From: Knoellia flava TL1
Lineage (GTDB): Bacteria > Actinomycetota > Actinomycetes > Actinomycetales > Dermatophilaceae
Direction of reading: 5' to 3'
DNA: 64,000 nt
NCBI RefSeq assembly: GCF_000768675.1
Contig: NZ_AVPI01000008.1
Location: 23,603 to 87,602 of the forward strand
Shown here: positions 35,124 through 42,947 of the stretch, piece by piece
Layout of the letters: the number at the start of each line of letters is the position of its first letter
Numbering within the stretch: position 1 is the first letter of the stretch
The notes under the pieces: model-generated
The model's input: the letters and a program-made list of their open reading frames with translations, nothing else
Database searches by the model: none
What the model was told of the DNA's origin: nothing
Position numbers and translations under genes: made by a program

Positions 35124-36667
35124 GCCGCCGCCTCCACGCCACCGCGCAGGGTGAGGGCCAGACCGACGTCGTCGACCGTCGGACGGAGCCGCCCGGCGAG
35201 GTCGGACGAGGACCAGGCGAGCCGAAGGGTGCGGTCGTATCCGCGCAACGTGAGCAGGCCGCGGTCCAAGGCCCGGTCGATCGGTGCGGTGACGGACCCG
35301 GGGAGCCGCAGCGGGCTGCGCCGCAGCGCGTGACCGGGCACCCTCGCGTTGGTCTGCCAGCCCCGGGAGGACCACCGTTCGCGCTGCGCGGCGCGTGCCG
35401 CGAGCACTCGCGCGAGGACGACCTCGCTCGGCTCCCCCCGCTCGTCGGCGAAGGCGGCACGCGACACGGGTGGGACGTTGGCCTGGATGTCGATCCGGTC
35501 CATGAGGGGACCGGAGAGGCGGTTGGCGTAGCTGCGCTGCTCCATCGCCGAGCACACGCAGTCGATGCCCTTGCCGTAGGCCCGACCGCAGGGACAGGGG
35601 TTCGTGGCCAGCACGAGCTGGAACCGCGCGGGGTAGCGGACCATCTGCTTGGCCCGCGAGATCGTCACCTCGCCCGACTCGAGCGGCTGGCGCAGCTGCT
35701 GGAGGACGGACGTCTTGAACTCCGCAGCCTCGTCGAGGAAGAGCACGCCGCCGTGCGCGCGGGAGATCGCGCCGGGCACGACCACGCCGGAGCCGCCTCC
35801 GGTGATCGACGTCATCGACGCGCTGTGATGGGGCGCGACGAAGGGTGGGGTGCGGTCGAGCTCCGTGGTGGCGACGACGTCGCCGGTGAGCGACCTGATC
35901 GCGTGGGTCTCGAGCGCCAGCTCGCGCGAGAGCGGCGGCAGGATCGTCACGAGCCTCTCGGCCAGCATCGTCTTGCCGACGCCGGGCGGTCCGCTGAGCA
36001 GCAGATGGTGCTCGCCCACCGCAGCGAGCTCGAGGGCGAGGCGTGCCTCGGCCTGTCCGATGACGTCCCCGAGGTCGACGGCTCGCGAGCGCGTCGCCGC
36101 CTCGACGGCGACGACCCGGTCCGCGACCGGCAGCGGGTCGACACCGGCGCGAACGGCATACCAGTGGACGAGGGTCCCGAGGGTGGGTGCGGAGTGCACG
36201 GTGACCCCGTCGACGAGCTGCGCCTCGGCGACGTTCTCGGGTGGGACGACGACGTGGCGCACCCCGGCGCGTGCGGCTGCGAGCACCGAGGGCAGCACGC
36301 CGCGCACGCCGCGCACCGACCCGTCGAGTCCGAGCTCGCCGAGGTGGACGATGCCCGTGATCCGGCGCGGGTCGACGACGCCCGCCGCACCGAGCACGGC
36401 AAGGGCGATCGCGACGTCGAACCCGGTGCCCTGCTTGGGGATCGAGGCCGGCGAGAGGTTGACGGTGATCCGCTGGGGCGGAAGGGGCACCCCCGTCGTG
36501 GCCGCGGCCGAGCGCACCCGGTCGGGAGCTTGGCCGCACGCCTTGTCGGGCAGCCCGGTGACGCTGAAGTGCGGGAGCTGCGCGGAGATGTGCGCCTCGA
36601 CGTCGACGAGCCGGCCCTCGAGCCCGGTGAGGGCGACGGCGAGGGTCCGGCCGAGCTTGGCGCTCAC
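35120..36667 (-). CDS. comM: Mg-chelatase-like AAA+ ATPase ComM/YifB
   Basis: A 515-residue hexameric helicase that extends branch migration during transformation in Vibrio. The N-terminal Lon-like half carries TVNLSPASIPKQGTGFDVAI. Walker A GPPGVGKT is at 226-233, Walker B GGVLFLDEAAEF follows, and NPCPCGRAYGKGIDCVC holds four Cys that may bind zinc. The chain ends in a Mg_chelatase_C region. ATG at 36667 overlaps the yraN stop by ATGA. With dprA and xerC it forms the tight yraN-comM-dprA-xerC run. Confidence 0.95.
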   Translation of the reverse strand: MSAKLGRTLAVALTGLEGRLVDVEAHISAQLPHFSVTGLPDKACGQAPDRVRSAAATTGVPLPPQRITVNLSPASIPKQGTGFDVAIALAVLGAAGVVDPRRITGIVHLGELGLDGSVRGVRGVLPSVLAAARAGVRHVVVPPENVAEAQLVDGVTVHSAPTLGTLVHWYAVRAGVDPLPVADRVVAVEAATRSRAVDLGDVIGQAEARLALELAAVGEHHLLLSGPPGVGKTMLAERLVTILPPLSRELALETHAIRSLTGDVVATTELDRTPPFVAPHHSASMTSITGGGSGVVVPGAISRAHGGVLFLDEAAEFKTSVLQQLRQPLESGEVTISRAKQMVRYPARFQLVLATNPCPCGRAYGKGIDCVCSAMEQRSYANRLSGPLMDRIDIQANVPPVSRAAFADERGEPSEVVLARVLAARAAQRERWSSRGWQTNARVPGHALRRSPLRLPGSVTAPIDRALDRGLLTLRGYDRTLRLAWSSSDLAGRLRPTVDDVGLALTLRGGVEAAA

Positions 36668-37023
36668 GAGCCCACCGCCTCGACGTGACGGACGACCGGA
36701 GGCCGTCCGCGCCGGGCGAGCACGCCGATGACGTCGACCCTCACGCTGGCCACCGGACTGGTCCGGGTGCGCAGGTAGGCGGCGGAGAGGCGCCTCAGCC
36801 GCATGGCCTTCTCCCGGGTCACCGCCTCGACCGGGTCACCCACACCCGTGCCGGCGCGGGTCTTGACCTCGCAGACGACGAGGCAGTCGCCGTCGAGGGC
36901 GACGATGTCGATCTCGCCCTCGGGGCAGCGCCAGTTGCGCTCGAGGACCCGCAGACCTCGTTCCCGCAGGTAGCGAGCCGCGAGCTCCTCGCCGTATCGG
37001 CCCAAGGCCAGGTGTGCATCCAT
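36664..37023 (-). CDS. UPF0102/YraN-family endonuclease-like protein
   Basis: A 119-residue protein of the YraN family, with a restriction-endonuclease-like fold. MDAHLALGRYGEELAARYL at the start and EGEIDIVALDGDCLVVCEVK (Glu, Asp, Glu-x-Lys) make up the PD-(D/E)XK site. The function is unclear; it always travels with comM and rnhB. The start is ATG at 37023; ATG at 37053 or 37035 would extend a poorly conserved N-terminus. Confidence 0.88.
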   Translation of the reverse strand: MDAHLALGRYGEELAARYLRERGLRVLERNWRCPEGEIDIVALDGDCLVVCEVKTRAGTGVGDPVEAVTREKAMRLRRLSAAYLRTRTSPVASVRVDVIGVLARRGRPPVVRHVEAVGS

Positions 37024-37133
37024 GGCGAGGAGCATCGACCGGGACCCGGACACCGGGCCACGGCGAACCCGGCCACCTGTGGACGAGTGGAGTCTCCGTT
37101 GCCGCCTGTGGACGGCGCGGCGTGCTCAGCGGG

Positions 37134-37448
37134 TCAGAAGTCGCCCTTGGGCAGCTGGAGCTCGGACTTGGCCAGCTCCTCGACGTTGACGTCCTTGAAC
37201 GTCACGACCCGCACCTGCTTGGCGAAGCGCGCCGGACGGTAGATGTCCCACACCCACGCGTCCTGCATCGTCACGTCGAAGAAGACCTCGCCGCCGTCGC
37301 TGCGGACCTTGACGTCCACCGAGTTGCACAGGTAGAAGCGGCGCTCGGTCTCGACGACGTGCGAGAACAGCCCCACGACGTCGCGGTACTCGCGGTAGAG
37401 GGCGAGCTCCATCTCGCTCTCGTACTTCTCGAGGTCCTCGGCGCTCAT
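37134..37448 (-). CDS. DUF2469 conserved actinobacterial protein
   Basis: A 104-residue soluble protein starting [20 protein letters not shown], with [20 protein letters not shown] and [16 protein letters not shown]. It is nearly universal in actinobacteria next to rnhB (Rv2901c in M. tuberculosis), but no function is known. It overlaps rnhB by ATGA, so it is made together with it. Confidence 0.92.
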   Translation of the reverse strand: MSAEDLEKYESEMELALYREYRDVVGLFSHVVETERRFYLCNSVDVKVRSDGGEVFFDVTMQDAWVWDIYRPARFAKQVRVVTFKDVNVEELAKSELQLPKGDF

Positions 37449-38236
37449 GCGTTGACAGCTCCATCTTCGTGGTGGTCCGTGGGTGGTCCGGCGCTCGCCG
37501 GCACCAGCTCGGGTGCGACCTCGGCATCCTCGAGTCCGGCGAAGGCCCCTCCATCATCGGTCATCGTCCCGGGCAGTCGCCACGAGCGTCGGTGCAGGTC
37601 GCAGGGACCGTGCTCGCGCAGCGCGTCGAGGTGCTCCGGTGCCGAGTAGCCCTTGTTGAGCTCCCACGCGTATGCCGGGTGCTCCGGTGCGAGGTCGACC
37701 ATGATCCGGTCCCTCGCCACCTTGGCGAGGACGCTGGCCGAGGCGACGGAGGAGCACTTGAGGTCGGCCTTGATCATCGTCGTCACCGGCGGGGTGTGGA
37801 CCTCATCGGCGGCGAACGCGAGGAGCCCCACCTCGTCGGGCGCGGTGAGCCAGTCGTGGTTGCCGTCGAGGATGACGAGGTCGGGGACGACGTCGAGCGA
37901 GGCCAACGCGCGACGACCGGCGAGCCGCAGCGCGGCGATGATGCCGATCTCGTCGATCTCTGCCGGGGACGCGTGCCCGACGGCGTGCGAGAGCGACCAG
38001 CGCCGGATCCGCGGCACCATCGACTCGCGGACGTGGGGAGGCAGGAGCTTGGAGTCGCGCACGCCCTGCGGGGCCGAGCGGCAGGTCTCGTCGATGACGA
38101 CCACGCCGACGGTCACCGGACCGGCGAGCGCCCCGCGACCGACCTCGTCCATGCCGGCGAGGAGGCGGTAGCCGTCACGCTGGAGGGCTCGCTCCACCCG
38201 GAGGTTCGGCTTCTTGGAGCGGGGAGGTGCGGGCAT
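37445..38236 (-). CDS. rnhB: Ribonuclease HII
   Basis: A 263-residue nuclease that removes ribonucleotides from DNA. The active-site carboxylates are Asp30 and Glu31 ([13 protein letters not shown]) and Asp124 ([10 protein letters not shown]); [20 protein letters not shown] follows. The C-terminal ~40 residues after RSWRLPGT are a divergent acidic tail. It lies 33 bp from lepB on the same strand. Confidence 0.95.
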   Translation of the reverse strand: MPAPPRSKKPNLRVERALQRDGYRLLAGMDEVGRGALAGPVTVGVVVIDETCRSAPQGVRDSKLLPPHVRESMVPRIRRWSLSHAVGHASPAEIDEIGIIAALRLAGRRALASLDVVPDLVILDGNHDWLTAPDEVGLLAFAADEVHTPPVTTMIKADLKCSSVASASVLAKVARDRIMVDLAPEHPAYAWELNKGYSAPEHLDALREHGPCDLHRRSWRLPGTMTDDGGAFAGLEDAEVAPELVPASAGPPTDHHEDGAVNA

Positions 38237-38269
38237 GGCGGGTGGTGCGGTCCTTCGGGTGCGGCGTGG

Positions 38270-39160
38270 TCAGGGGCTCGTCGAGGTGCTCGGTGTCGCG
38301 GTCCCGGACGACCCGCCCCGCGACGTGCCCGACGAGGCACCGGGGGCCGGGACGTCGCTGAACGTCGACTCGGGACGACTCAACCACCCGGCGCGGTCCA
38401 GGGGCCAGACCTTGGCCACGGCGCGGCCGGTGATGTCGGCGATCGGCACCGAACCCTGCGCGCCCGTCCCGTCGGGGTCGTGGAAGCGCGAGTCCTCGGA
38501 GTCGCTTCGGTGGTCGCCCATGACCCAGATCTTGCCCGCTGGGACGGTGATGTCGAAGGTGATCGAGCTCGCGACGTCGCCCGGCTTGACGTAGGGCTCG
38601 GTGAGCGGGACGCCGTTGACCGTGAGGCGGCCCTGGGCATCGCAGCAGACGATGTGGTCGCCCGGAAGCCCGATGACCCGCTTGATGAGGTGGTTGTCGG
38701 AGGTGTCCGGCAGGAGGCCGACGAACGACAGCACCCTCTCCACACCGTCGCGCAGCGGTCCGTGGCTCACCTCGGGGACCGAGGACAGCCACTCGCCCGG
38801 GTCCTGGAAGACGACGACGTCGCCCCGCTGGACGTCGACGACGTCCGGCACGAGCTTGTTGACGACGACCCGGTCGTTGAGGATGAGGGTGTCCTCCATC
38901 GACCCGGAGGGGATGTAGAACGCCTGGATCAGCCACGTCTTGACGACGAAGGACAGCGCGAGCGCCATGGCGACGACGACGACGAACTCGCGCAGCGCGG
39001 CGCCGGCGGCACCGGCAGCGGCCCGTCCACGACCTCGCCCACCGGGACCCGGCGCGCCGGCGTGGGCACCGTCGTCGGTGCCCACGCCGTCGTCGAGCGT
39101 CCGCTGGGGCGCATCGGGGTCGTACTGACCCGGTTCGAACCGGGCCTCGTGGCTCGTCAT
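38270..39160 (-). CDS. lepB: Signal peptidase I (active paralogue)
   Basis: A 296-residue membrane protease that cleaves signal peptides outside the membrane. After a ~50-residue disordered N-terminus and one membrane helix (FVVVVAMALALSFVV) come the catalytic Ser87 in IPSGSMEDTL, the catalytic Lys160 in LIKRVIGLPGD, and the later box VMGDHRSDSEDSRFHD. It is the second of two adjacent paralogues, overlapping the first by TGATG, so the two proteins are made from one message. All catalytic residues are present here, unlike in its neighbour. Confidence 0.95.
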   Translation of the reverse strand: MTSHEARFEPGQYDPDAPQRTLDDGVGTDDGAHAGAPGPGGRGRGRAAAGAAGAALREFVVVVAMALALSFVVKTWLIQAFYIPSGSMEDTLILNDRVVVNKLVPDVVDVQRGDVVVFQDPGEWLSSVPEVSHGPLRDGVERVLSFVGLLPDTSDNHLIKRVIGLPGDHIVCCDAQGRLTVNGVPLTEPYVKPGDVASSITFDITVPAGKIWVMGDHRSDSEDSRFHDPDGTGAQGSVPIADITGRAVAKVWPLDRAGWLSRPESTFSDVPAPGASSGTSRGGSSGTATPSTSTSP

Positions 39161-39861
39161 CACTGGTTTCCGCGCTCTCGGGACTGGGTGGTGGAGGGGG
39201 AGGTCGGGGCGCCGAGCCGGTCGAGCGGCCAGATGCGTGTGAGAACGGTACCGATGACCGCGTCCTGCGCCACCGTCCCGTCGGTGGTCTCGGACCCGGC
39301 ACCGACGTGAGTGCGCGAGTCCATGGCCGTCGCGGCGTTGTCGCCGAGGAGGAAGAGACGTCCCGGTGGCACGGTGAGCCGGAACGGCGCGGCGTTGGCG
39401 GAGAGCCGGGGACCGACGGCCGTGCCGTCGACGCTCACCCGTCCTGCGTCGCAGCACTCGACCTCGTCACCGGGGCCGGCGACGACCCGCGCGAGGACGG
39501 ACTTCTCGCCAAGGTCGATGCCGACGGCGGCCGACGCCGAGGAGAGCACGCGACCGATGGCGCCGTCGTCGGTGTGTGTCGAGCGGTCCGGACCGGGCCA
39601 CGCGGACGTGACGTCGGCGACGACGAGGTCACCCACGTCCGCTCCCCCGACCTTGCCGACAAGCACCCGGTCCCCCTCGACGACGGTCGGGTGCATCGCG
39701 TCGCTCGCCACGGCATACGGCTGGGCGAGGAAGGCGCGCACGAGCAGCACGGCGAGGACTCCCGCGCCGAGGAGCACCGGAACCCGCTGAGCACGACGCG
39801 ACCCGGCCGCCGCCGTGGGGGCGGGGGCCGGGTCGGTGTCGTGGGTGGCCGGGGACGTCAT
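39160..39861 (-). CDS. Signal peptidase I paralogue lacking catalytic Ser and Lys (probable pseudoenzyme)
   Basis: A 233-residue protein with the same order of boxes as LepB: one membrane helix (LLGAGVLAVLLVRAFL), then VASDAMHPTVVEGDRVLVGK, SVLARVVAGPGDEVECC and LFLLGDNAATAMDSRTHVG. In the first box the catalytic Ser is Ala55 (S-D-A-M instead of S-G-S-M); in the second the general-base Lys is Ala124 (V-L-A-R instead of L-I-K-R). The fold and the CC pair before the beta-hairpin are kept. It overlaps lepB by one base and lies between rplS and lepB. It may be a partner or regulator of the active enzyme. The substitutions are seen; the role is inferred. Confidence 0.85.
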   Translation of the reverse strand: MTSPATHDTDPAPAPTAAAGSRRAQRVPVLLGAGVLAVLLVRAFLAQPYAVASDAMHPTVVEGDRVLVGKVGGADVGDLVVADVTSAWPGPDRSTHTDDGAIGRVLSSASAAVGIDLGEKSVLARVVAGPGDEVECCDAGRVSVDGTAVGPRLSANAAPFRLTVPPGRLFLLGDNAATAMDSRTHVGAGSETTDGTVAQDAVIGTVLTRIWPLDRLGAPTSPSTTQSRERGNQ

Positions 39862-39919
39862 CGAGGCGATGCTAGTCGCCCGACCTCGAAAGACGCAGGG
39901 CGCGTCGACCTGGTCGGCG

Positions 39920-40279
39920 TCAGGAAGCCGGGGTCGTCTCGCGCTTCTCCTTGATCTTGGCGGCCTTGCCGCGCAGGTCGCGCAGGTAGTAGAGCTTCGC
40001 GCGACGGACGTCACCGCGGGTGACGACCTCGATGTGGTCGATGACCGGCGTGTGGAGCGGGAAGGTGCGCTCGACACCGACGCCGAAGGAGACCTTGCGG
40101 ACGGTGAAGGTCTCGCCGAGGCCGCCACCGTGGCGACGGATCACGATGCCCTTGAAGACCTGGACGCGCGAGCGCGTGCCCTCGATGACCTTGACGTGGA
40201 CGTTGACGGTGTCACCGGCGCGGAACTCCGGGATGTCGTCGCGGAGGGAGGCCTTGTCGATCTCGTCGAAACGCTGCAT
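39920..40279 (-). CDS. rplS: 50S ribosomal protein L19
   Basis: A 119-residue ribosomal protein at the 30S-50S interface. [40 protein letters not shown] and [20 protein letters not shown] are diagnostic. Start ATG at 40279. Its own promoter is likely upstream, and the lepB pair may be transcribed with it through a 58-bp gap. Confidence 0.98.
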   Translation of the reverse strand: MQRFDEIDKASLRDDIPEFRAGDTVNVHVKVIEGTRSRVQVFKGIVIRRHGGGLGETFTVRKVSFGVGVERTFPLHTPVIDHIEVVTRGDVRRAKLYYLRDLRGKAAKIKEKRETTPAS

Positions 40280-40442
40280 GACTGCTTCGCTTTCTTGTGC
40301 GGTGCCACAGGTCACCCACGGTGATGTCGTGCTCTGTCTGGAGGTGGTGCGCGCGTCGTGGCCTCATGCGCGGCTGACCGGGAAGGCCGGGTGCCGCGCA
40401 CTCCCCCTGTGGCGGGGGCGTTGTGTCGACGGACGCAAGGAG

Positions 40443-40477
40443 CAAGTTTGCCAGAGCACCCGGCATACCGAGAAATC
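40443..40477 (-). promoter_or_regulatory. Likely rplS promoter
   Basis: On the minus strand TCTGGCAAACTTG (containing CAAACT as -10) follows TTTCTC by about 19 bases; a GGTATGCC word fills the spacer. The closely similar TCTGGCAGAATGG stands ahead of rpsP. The leader to rplS would be about 160 bases. Confidence 0.45.
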
Positions 40478-40494
40478 GGGCCGCGCGACGGTGG

Positions 40495-40656
40495 CTAGGG
40501 GGTGACCGGCTCCGGAGGTGTGGACCGTGGCCGCCGCCGGGCGTTCGCGATGAGCACGATGTCGGGGTCGACCTTGTCCTCACCGCCACGCAGCCGGATG
40601 AGGAGCTTGGCGGACTCGATCTGGTCACGGGTGACCTTGACGATGCGTTCGCTCAT
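40495..40656 (-). CDS. Small conserved-looking 53-residue protein
   Basis: The reading frame starts MSERIVKVTRDQIESAKLLI, continues RLRGGEDKVDPDIVLIANAR and ends in a Pro-rich tail RRRPRSTPPEPVTP. GAGAGGAG stands before the ATG, and third-position GC is high as in its neighbours. It is short but the basic, amphipathic composition looks selected. No known domain is recognised. It is transcribed toward rplS and away from the FetB-like gene. Confidence 0.6.
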   Translation of the reverse strand: MSERIVKVTRDQIESAKLLIRLRGGEDKVDPDIVLIANARRRPRSTPPEPVTP

Positions 40657-40764
40657 CGACGACTCCTCTCGGGTGGCTCGTCTCCATCATCCTCTACAAC
40701 CCGGACGTCGTCAGGCGCCAAGGTTGCCAAGGCGCGCCGACAGCGGCACGGCGACCGCCCGGCA

Positions 40765-40770
40765 TACGGT
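40765..40770 (+). promoter_or_regulatory. -10 box of the FetB-like gene overlapping a GGCATAC word
   Basis: TACGGT ends 6 bases before the GTG at 40777. Its first three bases are the end of GGCATAC (40761-40767). Confidence 0.4.
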
Positions 40771-40776
40771 GACGGC

Positions 40777-41535
40777 GTGAGCATCGATCCCGGCTGGCCC
40801 GTCGCGCTGGCGTGCGTCGCGCTCCTCTCCCTCACCCTGACGATGTATGCCGTGGGGCGGCTCCCGAACCCGGCCTCCACGCTGCTCGCGGCCGGGCGGG
40901 CCGTGGTCCAGCTGGGCGTCGCGGCGCTCGTCATCACGGCGGTGGCGCGCAACCTCGGGCTGTCGGTGCTGCTGCTGTGCCTCATGTTCGCAGTCGCGGT
41001 CGTCACGACGACCCGGAGGGTGGAGGCGACGGCCGCCTGGCCGTGGTCGACGGTCGCGATGCTCACCGGGCTGCTGCCGGTCGTCGCCATCGTCCTGCTC
41101 ACCCGCACCGTGCCGCTCGAGGGCATCGCGCTCATCCCCGTCGTCGGCATCATCCTCGGCAACACGATGAACGGGCACACCCTGGTCGGGCGGCGCGCCT
41201 TCGCGGCGCTGCGGGAGGAGACCGGGCAGTACGACGCCGCCCTCTCCCTGGGCCTCACCCGCGCGCAGGCCATCGACGAGGTCGTCCACCGGCGCCTGCC
41301 CGAGGCGCTCATCCCCGGCCTCGACCAGGTGCGCACGGCCGGGGTCGTCACGCTCCCGGGCGCCTTCATCGGCGTGCTCCTCGGCGGCGGCTCACCGGCC
41401 CAGGCCGCGGCCGCGCAGGTGCTCGTGCTCCTCGGGATCATGGCCGCGCAGACGACGACGGCGGTCGTGGCCGGGCGGCTCATCGCGGGGGCACGGCTGC
41501 TGCCGGACGACCTGCGCGCCCGCCTCCGCCCCTGA
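40777..41535 (+). CDS. UPF0014/FetB-family permease
   Basis: A 252-residue membrane protein with about six helices. The family's central motif is clear: GIILGNTMNGHTLVGRRAF, followed by LSLGLTRAQAIDEVVHRRLP and TAGVVTLPGAFIGVLLGGGS. In E. coli FetB works with the ATPase FetA in iron export; no ATPase gene is next to this one, so it may use an unlinked partner. GTG at 40777 is chosen by the -10 box. Confidence 0.85.
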   Translation: MSIDPGWPVALACVALLSLTLTMYAVGRLPNPASTLLAAGRAVVQLGVAALVITAVARNLGLSVLLLCLMFAVAVVTTTRRVEATAAWPWSTVAMLTGLLPVVAIVLLTRTVPLEGIALIPVVGIILGNTMNGHTLVGRRAFAALREETGQYDAALSLGLTRAQAIDEVVHRRLPEALIPGLDQVRTAGVVTLPGAFIGVLLGGGSPAQAAAAQVLVLLGIMAAQTTTAVVAGRLIAGARLLPDDLRARLRP

Positions 41536-41559
41536 CGCGCCTCACCTGTCGGGAGGTCC

Positions 41560-41612
41560 GTGACGAGTCGGGGAGAGGTGATGGCCCGACTCGTCACACC
41601 ACCCCCGACTGG
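41560..41612. repeat. Inverted repeat shared with the MFS gene end
   Basis: GTGACGAGTCGGG (41560-41572) faces CCCGACTCGTCAC (41585-41597), a perfect 13-bp stem, with an extra CCCCGACT at 41603-41610. It lies between two converging genes and includes the stop of the minus-strand gene. Read on the minus strand, its sequence matches the element at 26717-26771. Confidence 0.7.
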
Positions 41613-42217
41613 CCACGCTCAGCGACGGGCGTCGCCCCGCAGACGGCGCGGAGCACCGCGTTGGCGTCGCGACGCGACCGGCCGAAGTCGGGTGTCGTCC
41701 GCTGCCACCAGCTCGCCGCAGGCCGCGACCACACCGTGACCCAGGCACCACCGCCCTCGGCAGCGATGAGGCGGACGGTGACGAGCCGTTGGCCACCCCA
41801 GCCACCGGACCGCGTGGAGTTGAGCGTCTGCCGGTCCACGAGCCACCGGCTGGAGAAGCCCGAGTCGGTGAGGGCGTGCGTCACGACGGACCACAGCTCG
41901 GGGCCGGTGGCCATGGACCTAACGGTCGTCAGGCTCGACGGACCCGGTGCGGCAGGCTCACCTGCGCGATGGTCGCGAAGGCGGCCCAATGCGGTCATGG
42001 CCCCACGGAAGGCGACGACAACGAGGACGATGAGTCCTGCCGACCTGGGCGACCACAGACCCATCCACGTCTGGGACGCGAACAGGAACGTCATCGCCAC
42101 CAGCCAGCCGTGGTCGACCCAGAGACCTTGGCGAGCACTGCGCTGCCAGTCACGCTGCGCGGCGTCGAGGTCGGCGAGGCCCACGGGAGGACGCACCGGA
42201 GCCGCGGGGGTCGCCAT
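41594..42217 (-). CDS. Small membrane protein, paralogue of the gene at 42267 (longer copy)
   Basis: A 207-residue protein with two hydrophobic segments (HGWLVAMTFLFASQTWMGLW and AGLIVLVVVAFRGAMTAL) and a soluble C-terminal domain: LVTVRLIAAEGGGAWVTVWS, RPAASWW and RRDANAVLRAVCGATPV. The last part closely resembles the neighbouring gene, so the two arose by duplication. The function is unknown. TACAGT ends 6 bases before the ATG. The last codons (SGVV) lie in a repeat element. Confidence 0.6.
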   Translation of the reverse strand: MATPAAPVRPPVGLADLDAAQRDWQRSARQGLWVDHGWLVAMTFLFASQTWMGLWSPRSAGLIVLVVVAFRGAMTALGRLRDHRAGEPAAPGPSSLTTVRSMATGPELWSVVTHALTDSGFSSRWLVDRQTLNSTRSGGWGGQRLVTVRLIAAEGGGAWVTVWSRPAASWWQRTTPDFGRSRRDANAVLRAVCGATPVAERGQSGVV

Positions 42218-42223
42218 GCCTGC

Positions 42224-42229
42224 ACTGTA
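42224..42229 (-). promoter_or_regulatory. -10 box of the membrane protein gene at 42217
   Basis: TACAGT on the minus strand ends 6 bases before the ATG, consistent with a leaderless transcript. Confidence 0.45.
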
Positions 42230-42266
42230 GGGCGGGCAGGACCCGCGAGTCCGCGGATCGCCGGAC

Positions 42267-42848
42267 TCAGCTGACGGGCGTGGCTCCGGGGATGGCCCGC
42301 AGGACGGCGTTGGCGTAGCGGCGGTTGCGTCCGTAGTCGAGCCACTGCAGCGGGTATGCCGGCCGCGACCACGCCGTGACGAGTCCCCGGCCGTCGTGCG
42401 CCTGCAGCCTCACCGTGACGCTCTCGCCCCAGCTCGCCATCGAGAGCGAGCGCGACGAGACGACCGTCTGCGGGTCCGTCGGGCGTGGTGGGCCGAACCC
42501 CTCGGCGGCCAAGGCGGCATACACCGACTCCCAGACCTGAGCGGGTGGTGCGGTCGTGGTGACCTGCCCGAAGGCGGAGGGGCCCCGGCCCGCGGGGCCG
42601 TCGTGCTTCTGCTCCTTGGCCGACGAGATCGCCATGGGCACACCGAGGAGCAGGAGGAACCCGAGCAGCACGAGCAGTCCGGCGACGAGTCCGGACAGTC
42701 CACCGACTCCGGCCCACACGACGAGACCCGTGAGGACACCGACCCCGGCGAGGACAGCGACGGCGGCGATCCGGCCGACCCGGAACTGGCGCGTCTGGGA
42801 CTCGTGGGCCCGGCGCAGGTCGGGTGGGTTGAGCGGCTGGGTGGTCAC
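42267..42848 (-). CDS. Small membrane protein, paralogue of the gene at 41594
   Basis: A 193-residue protein with two membrane helices (IAAVAVLAGVGVLTGLVVWA and GLVAGLLVLLGFLLLLGVPM) and a C-terminal domain containing VTVRLQAHDGRGLVTAWSRP and NRRYANAVLRAIPGATPVS, aligning with its neighbour. The order of helices then domain is the same in both. GTG at 42848 is the start. The function is unknown; both may sit in the membrane with the domain inside. Confidence 0.6.
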   Translation of the reverse strand: MTTQPLNPPDLRRAHESQTRQFRVGRIAAVAVLAGVGVLTGLVVWAGVGGLSGLVAGLLVLLGFLLLLGVPMAISSAKEQKHDGPAGRGPSAFGQVTTTAPPAQVWESVYAALAAEGFGPPRPTDPQTVVSSRSLSMASWGESVTVRLQAHDGRGLVTAWSRPAYPLQWLDYGRNRRYANAVLRAIPGATPVS

Positions 42849-42878
42849 ACGCCGAACGCTAGCGGTCGGTCGCTCCCC

Positions 42879-42924
42879 AGCACGGGAGGTCCCGAGCCCT
42901 CGTGGGTCCGGGACCTCCCGTGCT
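42879..42924. terminator. 16-bp perfect hairpin after the coiled-coil gene
   Basis: AGCACGGGAGGTCCCG (42879-42894) pairs with CGGGACCTCCCGTGCT (42909-42924) across 14 bases. It follows the stop of the coiled-coil gene by 23 bases on the minus strand. Confidence 0.65.
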
Positions 42925-42947
42925 CTGGTGCCCGAAGGGCGGGCAGG

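Noticed and set aside
35124..36539. Upstream extension of the dprA frame to an 858-codon protein
   Set aside because: The extension is the wrong frame of comM and is Arg/Gly-rich. The dprA ATG at 35123 has the normal ATGA overlap and family start.
39130..39142. GGTTCGAACC, which looks like a tRNA T-loop
   Set aside because: It lies in the coding sequence of lepB (ARFEPGQYD) and no acceptor stem or anticodon arm can be formed around it.
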